Shown here piece by piece: positions 1 through 5,229 of a DNA stretch of 26,416 nucleotides. Origin of the DNA: a virus. The stretch lies in IMG/VR virus record IMGVR_UViG_3300010297_000069, positions 1-26,416 of that record. One strand, 5' to 3'. The notes under the pieces were generated by a model. The model saw nothing but the letters and a program-made list of their open reading frames with translations. It had not been told where the DNA came from and did no database searches. The translations under genes and the position numbers were made by a program. How positions within the stretch are numbered: position 1 is the stretch's first letter; every line of letters starts with the position of its first letter.

Positions 1-2
1 AG

Positions 3-89
3 GCACAATACCGCGCCGATCGCATCGCTGCCGCCCGTGATCGCCTGGCACAGCGCCAGGAGCACTCCCACCTCGCCTGCCGCTATTGA
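3..89 (+). CDS. Possible 3' end of an upstream gene (partial)
   Basis: A frame open from the left edge ends at TGA 87-89 and encodes 28 residues, starting AQYRADRIAAARDRLAQRQE and ending with a Cys-Arg-Tyr tail. The Arg/Ala-rich pattern looks like the helical end of a real protein. However, GC-rich DNA commonly leaves frames open by chance: a second forward frame stays open to 104 and a reverse frame is open as well. The start is outside the window. No function can be assigned, and it may not be a gene. Confidence 0.22.
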   Translation, partial: AQYRADRIAAARDRLAQRQEHSHLACRY

Positions 90-113
90 CGGCATTCGTT
101 CGTGACAGCACCA

Positions 114-136
114 GCGCCCCCGTCCTTCGGGGGTGC
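114..136 (+). terminator. GC-rich hairpin, possible terminator
   Basis: Positions 114-122 pair with 128-136 around a five-base loop (123-127), giving a nine-pair stem that is all G-C apart from one G-T pair. It lies 25 bases after the TGA at 87-89. No T run follows, so a classical intrinsic terminator is not complete; a C run follows instead. GCGCCC at 114-119 could alternatively pair with GGGCGC at 144-149, so two mutually exclusive folds exist. Confidence 0.4.
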
Positions 137-162
137 CCCCCCTGGGCGCGTGATGCCCCCCC
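134..162. repeat. Direct repeat of TGCCCCCCC
   Basis: TGCCCCCCC occurs at 134-142 and again at 154-162, exactly 20 bases apart, just inside the right edge of the GC-rich patch. The seven-C runs are striking in a phage that is otherwise AT-rich. No function is known to me. Confidence 0.6.
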
Positions 163-163
163 G

Positions 164-174
164 TATATAAAAAC
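164..174 (+). promoter_or_regulatory. AT-rich late-promoter-like site, first copy of repeat
   Basis: TATATAAAAAC at 164-174 is repeated exactly at 249-259. It contains TATAAAAA, one base away from the T4 late promoter TATAAATA. The first copy lies directly after the GC-rich patch and upstream of the AbrB-like gene, so it could drive that gene. The second copy ends one base before the ATG at 261, too close to be a promoter for that start. Confidence 0.25.
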
Positions 175-260
175 GCATAACTACCCTAACCTACAAAGTG
201 TTACGGAAGGCAGCTAAATTTACAAGGCATACCAAAAAAATTTTTCGCTATATAAAAACA

Positions 261-455
261 ATGGCAGAGTTTAATAAAATGCAAAAAAATCCGGAGGAAA
301 ATTTTACGACTGTAGAGGTTGATCCCGTGACTGGTGAATACTATGTGACAATTCCTGAGTGGATTTTAAACGAATATGGTTGGTACGAGGGCACCGAAGT
401 CAATATGGAGGTTGAGGGTGATTGTATTGTGATTACCGAAATTAAGGAAGATTGA
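261..455 (+). CDS. AbrB/SpoVT-like small protein
   Basis: This encodes a 64-residue protein from ATG 261. The same frame extends upstream to a GTG at 198 (85 residues), but the extra 21 residues are a Lys/Arg-rich stretch, so I prefer 261; neither start has a clear Shine-Dalgarno sequence. The region from about residue 17 to 60 fits the AbrB/SpoVT swapped-hairpin pattern: a strand with VDPVTGEYYVTIPE (the 'G-x-x-x-IP' core), a short helix ILNEYGW, then EGTEV and strands ending IVITE. Family members are small dimeric DNA-binding transition regulators or antitoxins. No toxin-like partner gene lies beside it. In a cyanophage it may influence host or phage transcription, which is inference. A virion role cannot be excluded. 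The next gene starts 47 bases downstream, after a hairpin. Confidence 0.7.
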   Translation: MAEFNKMQKNPEENFTTVEVDPVTGEYYVTIPEWILNEYGWYEGTEVNMEVEGDCIVITEIKED

Positions 456-475
456 CACCATATAGATAATGGTGT
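455..475 (+). promoter_or_regulatory. Hairpin with late-promoter-like loop
   Basis: ACACCAT (455-461) pairs with ATGGTGT (469-475) around a seven-base loop, starting at the last base of the preceding stop codon. The bases TATAGATA (461-468), spanning the loop and one stem base, differ from the T4 late promoter TATAAATA at one position and lie 34 bases before the glycosyltransferase-like ATG. It could be a weak transcription stop, an RNA processing or stability element, or a degenerate late promoter. No T run follows. Confidence 0.3.
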
Positions 476-502
476 ATGATATGAAAGTAACTAACTTATC
501 TC

Positions 503-1261
503 ATGGCTAAAGGATTTACAGTAAAAGCAAAAGCGCCGACTGTTAGTAGTTCGGCACCCGAATGGGATTATGATAAAGCAAGAGAGATCATTAAAGGCAA
601 GAGTGTAGTATTCTGTCTACCTGGTCGTGGAGTTTCTTACACGTACCTGAAGAATTTTGTACAACTTTGTTTTGATCTAGTACAAGCAGGTGCCAGTATT
701 CAGATCTCACAAGACTACAGTTCCATGGTGAACTTTGCCCGTTGCAAGTGTCTCGGTGCTAATGTTCTTCGTGGTCCAGATCAAATTCCCTGGGACGGTA
801 AACTAAAGTACGATTATCAATTGTGGATTGATAGTGATATTGTTTTTAATACAGAGAAGTTCTGGCAACTTATTCTAATGGATAAGGACATTGCATCTGG
901 TTGGTATTGTACCGAAGATGGTCAGACGACTTCTGTTGCACACTGGATGGACGAAGAAGACTTCCGTGGTAATGGTGGAGTGATGAATCATGAAACACTC
1001 GATAGTATTGCCAAGCGTAAGAAACCCTTCACTGTGGACTATGCAGGTTTTGGGTGGTTGCTCATCAAGTACGGAGTATTCGAACACGATGAGATGAAGT
1101 ATCCCTGGTTTGCACCGAAGATGCAGGTATTTGAATCTGGCGAAGTGCAAGATATGTGTGGCGAAGACGTTTCATTCTGTCTTGATGCCAAGGAAGCAGG
1201 ATTTGAGATTTGGTGTGATCCTCGCATTCGCGTTGGTCACGAGAAAACTCGCGTGATCTGA
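503..1261 (+). CDS. Glycosyltransferase-like protein (GT-A type)
   Basis: The 252-residue product resembles GT-A-fold glycosyltransferases, which use a nucleotide sugar and a metal ion. The first strand is KSVVFCLPGRG (33-43), followed by a helix and the segment NFARCKCLGANVLRG (77-91). A hydrophobic strand then leads into the Asp-x-Asp motif in QLWIDSDIVF (106-115, D110 and D112), the usual metal/nucleotide-sugar site. Near the C-terminus GEDVSFCLDAKEAGFEIW (220-237) and VGHE (244-247) match the acidic catalytic-region and final His patterns of GT-A enzymes. No membrane segment or signal peptide is visible, so it should act in the host cytoplasm, on phage DNA, virion protein or host surface precursors; the acceptor cannot be read from sequence. 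ATG 503 lacks a strong Shine-Dalgarno. The next gene begins four bases after its stop, suggesting co-transcription. Confidence 0.72.
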   Translation: MAKGFTVKAKAPTVSSSAPEWDYDKAREIIKGKSVVFCLPGRGVSYTYLKNFVQLCFDLVQAGASIQISQDYSSMVNFARCKCLGANVLRGPDQIPWDGKLKYDYQLWIDSDIVFNTEKFWQLILMDKDIASGWYCTEDGQTTSVAHWMDEEDFRGNGGVMNHETLDSIAKRKKPFTVDYAGFGWLLIKYGVFEHDEMKYPWFAPKMQVFESGEVQDMCGEDVSFCLDAKEAGFEIWCDPRIRVGHEKTRVI

Positions 1262-1265
1262 TATC

Positions 1266-1454
1266 ATGGCAGATAGGTACACAATTCTTAGGAACGGTAA
1301 GAAAATCTTCACTGCTCTTTCAGAAACTGAGTACTTTGACATCATGGACGATTTCGCCGTAGAGTACTATAAAACTGGCAGACCGACTCCTGCCGAACTC
1401 GAAACTATTATTATTGGAGAATCTAAATGGCAAAAGCAAAAACCGGACTCGTAA
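1266..1454 (+). CDS. Conserved small cyanophage protein of unknown function
   Basis: The 62-residue protein starts four bases after the glycosyltransferase-like gene. It opens with MADRYTILRNGKKIFTALSE and continues with an acidic helix (EYFDIMDDFAVEYY), then a Gly-Arg-Pro-Thr-Pro turn and a short hydrophobic segment (ELETIIIGE). The beginning looks like a two-stranded beta hairpin. I recall similar proteins paired with the following basic mini-protein in T4-like cyanophages, but cannot verify this here. Its last 28 bases overlap the start of that gene in another frame, and its tail (KWQKQKPDS) is dictated by the overlap. No Shine-Dalgarno is visible before ATG 1266, so translation may be coupled to the gene upstream. 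Function unknown. Confidence 0.75.
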   Translation: MADRYTILRNGKKIFTALSETEYFDIMDDFAVEYYKTGRPTPAELETIIIGESKWQKQKPDS

Positions 1455-1573
1455 AGGGTGGATACGTCCCCGGAAAACCCAAAAAGTCTCGTCAAGGAAT
1501 GGGAAATGGAACGAAGTATGCCGCGTCGTCTCGTAACAAAGCACGTAAACCTTATCGAGGACAAGGACGCTGA
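1427..1573 (+). CDS. 48-residue highly basic mini-protein
   Basis: ATG 1427 is preceded by GGAGA (1416-1420) at six-base spacing, a good ribosome binding site. The 48 residues begin MAKAKTGLVKGGYVPGKPKK and end KARKPYRGQGR. There are nine Lys and five Arg and not one Asp or Glu, with many Gly, Ser and Asn, so it is probably disordered when free and well suited to bind nucleic acid or an acidic protein. It overlaps the preceding gene by 28 bases. Its TGA (1571-1573) abuts the ATG of the SET-domain gene, and its last codons supply that gene's AAGGA ribosome binding site. This packing indicates one translationally coupled unit. Related mini-proteins are, as I recall, common in cyanomyoviruses. 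Function unknown: ribosome, DNA or RNA binding are all possible. Confidence 0.82.
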   Translation: MAKAKTGLVKGGYVPGKPKKSRQGMGNGTKYAASSRNKARKPYRGQGR

Positions 1574-1945
1574 ATGTATTCCTTAAATCTCTACACCTAC
1601 CTTGCTCCCAGTAAAGTCTGTGGCGGGGTGGGTGTTTTTTCTTTGATTGATATACCAGCAGATACTCTTATCTTCAAACCAAATCAAAGGCAATATATTT
1701 TATGGAAAGAGGTTTCTTCCGAAATAAAAGAATGTCTTGAGAAATTAACCTATTGTGATGAGAAAGGTTTTTGGATTGATTGTGATTTGGATCGTATCGG
1801 ACCACAATATTATATAAATCATTCAGATTCACCCAATGTTTCTTACAATAAAGATACTGGTGAATTGTATTCGATACGTCTTATCAAAAAAGATGAAGAA
1901 CTTACGGACTACTATTTTCCAGGAGAAAGGGATTGGCATACCTAA
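1574..1945 (+). CDS. SET-domain protein (putative protein-lysine methyltransferase)
   Basis: The 123-residue product matches a minimal SET domain. The first motif is GGVGVFSLIDIPADTLIF (17-34), equivalent to the family's G-x-G-V/L-F...I-x-x-G-x-x-I strand that helps bind S-adenosylmethionine. The hallmark N-H-S-x-x-P-N block is intact as NHSDSPN (82-88). The final block is IKKDEELTDYY (104-114), where E108/E109 and Y113 or Y114 occupy the places of the conserved Glu-Glu-Leu and catalytic Tyr. The insert between blocks (40-78) is short, and the protein ends soon after the catalytic Tyr, so there is no Cys-rich post-SET motif. Such enzymes transfer methyl groups to protein lysines; the target here is unknown and could be a host or virion protein. 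ATG 1574 directly follows the previous stop, with AAGGA at 1563-1567. Its 3' end overlaps the next gene by 13 bases. Confidence 0.78.
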   Translation: MYSLNLYTYLAPSKVCGGVGVFSLIDIPADTLIFKPNQRQYILWKEVSSEIKECLEKLTYCDEKGFWIDCDLDRIGPQYYINHSDSPNVSYNKDTGELYSIRLIKKDEELTDYYFPGERDWHT

Positions 1946-2568
1946 ATCATAGTTTACCCGATTGGTCCTGTTATATTCGTAATGAGTTCCTTTATAACCA
2001 TAAAAAGGGACATGGAGAAGTAACCAAGTGTGATGTACACTCTGTTGCCAGTATAGAGAAGCGTGTGCCACTGTTTGAGGCATTCCTGGAGAATGGCGTG
2101 AACTGGACTCGTCGCCCTTTACATGCCTTCTGTTGGCGTCCTGATGCGGAAATAGAACCTCTAGAGGACATTATGTACTGGGACTGCTTCTCCCCGTACA
2201 TTGATGTCCAAAGAAGGCATCGATTGGCAAATTTAGATGCTCAATTGATTCGTCCAGATGGAAAGAAGGTACTTGGAACTTATATGTTCACTCTGGATTG
2301 GTCTTGGGAGAACAAAGGAATGCCCGATTTAAACTTTTCGGAGACTCCCGAACACAAATGTGCTCATTTATTCAAGGTTGAGACTGGAAATTACTATGCA
2401 TATCCAAATAATCGGATCATTTGGTATGATAATGCATGGGTTTTTAATAGAATTGAGAAAAATCCTGGGTATGAGATTGATCTGACCGTTTATTCTGTGG
2501 AAAATAAGAGAAAGATAGAGACAACCGATCATTACATGTACGAAATTAAAGATATAGGGCAAAAATAA
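1933..2568 (+). CDS. Conserved cyanophage protein of unknown function, TTG start
   Basis: The 211-residue protein starts at TTG 1933, chosen because AGGAG (1921-1925) sits seven bases upstream and no ATG occurs in the first 20 codons of this frame. It overlaps the SET gene by 13 bases. The sequence is rich in Trp, Tyr and His: a beginning LNHSLPDWSCYIRNEFLYN, then the segment RPLHAFCWRPDAEIEPLEDI, IMYWDCFSPYIDVQ, and a C-terminal half with alternating strands (NYYAYPNNRIIWYDNAW). It has no membrane segment or signal peptide. The spread of aromatic residues and predicted strands resembles a compact beta-rich enzyme or sugar-binding fold, but I see no catalytic motif I can name. I recall relatives in cyanomyoviruses near tail genes. 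Function unknown. Confidence 0.72.
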   Translation: MAYLNHSLPDWSCYIRNEFLYNHKKGHGEVTKCDVHSVASIEKRVPLFEAFLENGVNWTRRPLHAFCWRPDAEIEPLEDIMYWDCFSPYIDVQRRHRLANLDAQLIRPDGKKVLGTYMFTLDWSWENKGMPDLNFSETPEHKCAHLFKVETGNYYAYPNNRIIWYDNAWVFNRIEKNPGYEIDLTVYSVENKRKIETTDHYMYEIKDIGQK

Positions 2569-2600
2569 ATAGACATAAGGGATAGCAACCCCTCTAAAAG

Positions 2601-2623
2601 TTCTGATTTCATGTAAATCAGGA
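2601..2623 (+). promoter_or_regulatory. Hairpin covering the ribosome binding site
   Basis: CTGATTT (2603-2609) pairs perfectly with AAATCAG (2615-2621) around the loop CATGT. A T-G pair and a T-A pair extend the stem to 2601 and 2623. The Shine-Dalgarno AGGAG (2620-2624) of the following gene (ATG 2630) lies mostly in the 3' arm, so folding would hide it from the ribosome. This is the arrangement of a translational switch or a timing device. Whether it acts is inference. Confidence 0.5.
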
Positions 2624-2629
2624 GCTAAA

Positions 2630-2917
2630 ATGGGTAATTCACCTGTCGATAGGAACAAAGACTACATGCAAAGCATGTGGGGAACGACTAAACTGGTCAC
2701 GGACTATTACAAGGACGAAAAAATGCACGATTTCTTAGACAATTTGGGCAATCACCAACATCAGAAGATGCTTCGTGAGATTGCAAATGACGATATCACT
2801 CCTAAAAAACACGATTTCGTCCAACAAAATGAACTTCATGAGAAAATTCGTAATGATGAGGATTATGATGATTGGGAATATGGTACAGAACCATATTATG
2901 GCAAGATTTCTGGATAG
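2630..2917 (+). CDS. Acidic conserved protein of unknown function upstream of gp25
   Basis: The 95-residue protein has a clear Shine-Dalgarno (AGGAG, 2620-2624) five bases before ATG 2630, although that site is folded into a hairpin. The sequence starts MGNSPVDRNKDYMQSMWG, continues through helical segments rich in Asp, Lys and His (NLGNHQHQKMLREIANDD), and ends in a strongly acidic aromatic tail (NDEDYDDWEYGTEPYYG). No membrane segment, signal or known motif is visible. It lies 34 bases before gp25, but the late promoter of gp25 falls in between, so it belongs to the preceding unit or is read through. A small acidic protein next to baseplate genes could be an assembly factor or chaperone, but this is only a guess. 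Function unknown. Confidence 0.78.
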   Translation: MGNSPVDRNKDYMQSMWGTTKLVTDYYKDEKMHDFLDNLGNHQHQKMLREIANDDITPKKHDFVQQNELHEKIRNDEDYDDWEYGTEPYYGKISG

Positions 2918-2920
2918 GGG

Positions 2921-2928
2921 TATAAATA
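2921..2928 (+). promoter_or_regulatory. T4-type late promoter for gp25-gp6
   Basis: An exact TATAAATA lies 24 bases before the gp25 ATG (2952), starting three bases after the preceding stop codon. In T4 this octamer is the sigma-gp55 recognition element of late promoters, and transcription begins a few bases downstream. The resulting leader would be short and has no obvious Shine-Dalgarno. Confidence 0.75.
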
Positions 2929-2951
2929 AAAACAAACAAAATCATTCATAA

Positions 2952-3353
2952 ATGGCAGTACAAAGGATATCCAGAGCTTTCAAGGATATTAGTTTATCTT
3001 TTAGTATGCATCCTGTAACTAAGGATATCCTTGTACTTAAAAATGCTGATGCGATCAAGCGATCAATTCGCAATATTGTTCAAACCATTCCAAGTGAAAG
3101 GTTTTTTAGACCTGTTTTGGGAACAAATATTAGATCTCAACTTTTTGATTTTGTTGACTTCGGTACTGCTTCTATAATTGAGCAGCAAGTTCTAGTCGCA
3201 ATCGAAAACAACGAACCAAGAGTCGAAAATGTTGGTGTTACTGTTTTACCAAAAGCAGATACCAATGAATTTGAGATAAATGTTCGTTTTAAAGTTGTTG
3301 GACTAGAGATACCAACACAACAGTTTACATATCTCCTAGAGGCAACAAGATAA
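2952..3353 (+). CDS. gp25: Baseplate wedge subunit gp25
   Basis: The 133 residues match the T4 gp25/GPW-gp25 family in length (T4 gp25 is 132 aa) and pattern. Evidence includes an early DISLSFSMHPVTKDIL segment, the central strand-helix NADAIKRSIRNIVQTIPSERFFRPVLGTNI (31-60), typical of the family's core, a middle FDFVDFGTASIIEQQV (65-80), and a C-terminal beta segment EFEINVRFKVVGLEIPTQQF. In T4, gp25 sits at the inner baseplate, joining the wedge (gp6, gp7, gp53) to the sheath start, and contains a sheath-like handshake core. The gp6 ATG follows after a single base, so the two are made from one message starting at the late promoter at 2921. Length and order (gp25 then gp6) are the canonical T4-like arrangement. 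Confidence 0.95.
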   Translation: MAVQRISRAFKDISLSFSMHPVTKDILVLKNADAIKRSIRNIVQTIPSERFFRPVLGTNIRSQLFDFVDFGTASIIEQQVLVAIENNEPRVENVGVTVLPKADTNEFEINVRFKVVGLEIPTQQFTYLLEATR

Positions 3354-3354
3354 A

Positions 3355-5217
3355 ATGCCTTTTACAAAGTTTACCAATCTAGATTTTGATCAGATAAAGA
3401 CATCCATCAAGGATTATCTCCGTGCAAATAGTGATTTCACGGACTTTGATTTTGATGGTTCGAACTTCTCTGTTCTAATCGATACGCTTGCATATAACAC
3501 ATATATCACTGCGTTTAACTCTAATATGGTTGTAAACGAATCTTTTATAGATTCAGCAACTCTTAGAGAAAACGTGGTTTCTCTTGCCAGAAACGTAGGA
3601 TACGTTCCAAGATCAAAAACAGCAGCAAAAGCAACAGTTTCTTTTAATATATCAACAGTACAAACAGAAGGACAGGCAATTCTAAAGGCAGGTCTCGTTT
3701 GTGTTGGTCCAGTAGATAATTCGGATTATACATTTTCAATTCCAGAAGACGTTACGGTTAATATTTCCAACAATATTGCTTCATTTGCCAATCTTGAAGT
3801 ACTGCAAGGTATATACCTAACAAAGGAATTTACCGTAGATTCTTCTCTCAATCAAAGATTTATTCTAAACAACCCAAACATTGATACGAGCACTATTAAA
3901 GTTAAAGTAGGAACTCGTGAATATAGAATGGTTGATAATATTATCACCGTTAATAGTGACTCTGAGATTTATCTTTTACAGGAAATATCCGATGAAAGAT
4001 ATGAACTACTTTTTGGTGATGGCATCATAGGCAAAAAATTAAGCAATGGTGACGTCATAAAAATCAGTTATATTGCAACTGATGGAGAAACTGGCAACGG
4101 ACCATCCGTATTTTCTTATGCGGGAACAACCACTGATAGTAATGGTGTATTAATCACACCTCAGGCAGGGGTTACGATCACAACCGTGTCAAATGCCTCT
4201 GGAGGAGGCGACATCGAACCAATTGAATCTATTAAGTACTATGCACCTAGAGTGTATTCCTCGCAGTATCGTGCCGTTACAACGAGGGATTACGAGGCAT
4301 TAGTACAACAAGTGTATCCTGCCACAGAATCTGTCTCCGTTGTTGGTGGTGAAGAGTTAAATCCTCCACAGTATGGAAAAGTATTAATCAGCATTAAACC
4401 AAAAAATGGTGTTTCTATTTCAGATTTCCATAAAAATCAAATTATAAATGATCTCAAACAATACACTGTATCTGGTATATCACAAGAAATTGTTGACCTA
4501 AAACTTCTATATGTTGAGATTGATAGTGATGTTTTCTATGATTCATCTAGAACTAATTCAGCAAGTGATCTGAAGACTAGAATTTCTAGTTCTTTGGAAA
4601 CTTATTCAAAATCTGTAGATCTGAATAAGTTTGGTGGTAGATTTAAATACAGCAAGGTATTGCAAGTAATTGATGGTGTTGACAATGCAATTACTTCAAA
4701 TATTACTAGAGTTAAAATGAGGAGAAATCTAAATTGCATTCTAAACACTTTTGCACAATATGAACTTTGTTTTGGTAATAAGTTCTATAAGAGAATTGAT
4801 GGATATAATATTAAGAGCACAGGATTTAAAATTGCTGATGATCCAGATACTGTTTACTTAGTAGATGTTCCAGATGCAAATAGTGATATTGGAATTCTTT
4901 CTATTGTTAAAGAAACTTTAGATCCAGATACTTTTGAGATTGTTAAGAAATCCATAGGTACGGTTGATTACACTAACGGTGAAGTAATTATTAATACTAT
5001 TAACATAGTATCCACAGAACTAGACAATGGTGTAATTGAGATTCAGGCATACCCAGATTCGAACGATGTTATTGGTCTCAAAGATTTATATTTGGTTTTT
5101 GACACCAGCAAAAGCACTATAAATATGGTTAAAGACACCATAGCTTCTGGAGAGCAAATCTCTGGAGTTAATTACCCAGTCAGGTCAAGCTATTCTAACG
5201 GAAGACTAACAAGATAA
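3355..5217 (+). CDS. gp6: Baseplate wedge subunit gp6
   Basis: The 620-residue protein is close in length to T4 gp6 (660 aa). Its N-terminal part has the typical block FDFDGSNFSVLIDTLAYNTY (29-48), followed by NESFIDSATLRENVVSLARN and VGYVPRSKTAAKATVSF. A baseplate-J-like middle contains LFGDGIIGKKLSNGDVIKI (around 219-237) and the signature IEPIESIKYYAPRVYSSQYR (287-306) with AVTTRDYEALV right after. The C-terminal half (about 350-620) is beta rich. In T4, gp6 forms the ring of dimers that holds all wedges together and opens during contraction. It starts one base after the gp25 stop with only a weak AGAGG far upstream, so translation is probably coupled. A late-promoter octamer for the following gene is embedded near its 3' end (5118-5125). 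Confidence 0.95.
   Translation: MPFTKFTNLDFDQIKTSIKDYLRANSDFTDFDFDGSNFSVLIDTLAYNTYITAFNSNMVVNESFIDSATLRENVVSLARNVGYVPRSKTAAKATVSFNISTVQTEGQAILKAGLVCVGPVDNSDYTFSIPEDVTVNISNNIASFANLEVLQGIYLTKEFTVDSSLNQRFILNNPNIDTSTIKVKVGTREYRMVDNIITVNSDSEIYLLQEISDERYELLFGDGIIGKKLSNGDVIKISYIATDGETGNGPSVFSYAGTTTDSNGVLITPQAGVTITTVSNASGGGDIEPIESIKYYAPRVYSSQYRAVTTRDYEALVQQVYPATESVSVVGGEELNPPQYGKVLISIKPKNGVSISDFHKNQIINDLKQYTVSGISQEIVDLKLLYVEIDSDVFYDSSRTNSASDLKTRISSSLETYSKSVDLNKFGGRFKYSKVLQVIDGVDNAITSNITRVKMRRNLNCILNTFAQYELCFGNKFYKRIDGYNIKSTGFKIADDPDTVYLVDVPDANSDIGILSIVKETLDPDTFEIVKKSIGTVDYTNGEVIINTINIVSTELDNGVIEIQAYPDSNDVIGLKDLYLVFDTSKSTINMVKDTIASGEQISGVNYPVRSSYSNGRLTR
5118..5125 (+). promoter_or_regulatory. T4-type late promoter inside gp6, ahead of giant gp7
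   Basis: An exact TATAAATA lies within the last 100 bases of gp6, 104 bases before the ATG of the giant gene. Its place just ahead of the longest gene suggests an extra start for that message. A chance match in AT-rich coding sequence is possible, since the octamer here also encodes part of gp6. Confidence 0.45.
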
Positions 5218-5229
5218 AAGAGAGGAGAT

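Larger units (their letters stand above)
1..162. other. GC-rich patch with sharp compositional boundary
   Basis: By hand count 115 of 162 bases are G or C (about 71%), while the next 98 bases (163-260) are about 32% G+C. The patch holds a possible gene 3' end, a strong hairpin (114-136) and two copies of TGCCCCCCC (134-142 and 154-162). Such a step is out of character for the rest of the window. It could be host-derived DNA, a structured intergenic element, or a chimeric contig join; the sequence alone does not decide. Confidence 0.6.

Noticed and set aside
1-163. tRNA or other structured RNA gene in the GC-rich start
   Set aside because: No cloverleaf, T-loop or CCA pattern could be found; only the simple hairpin is supported.
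481-510. Nine-codon ORF (MKVTNLSHG) overlapping the glycosyltransferase-like start, possible leader peptide
   Set aside because: No Shine-Dalgarno, no attenuator-like structure downstream, and length within chance expectation.
2577-2593. AGGG/CCCT mini-hairpin after the 211-residue gene as a terminator
   Set aside because: Only four base pairs and no T run; too weak to support.
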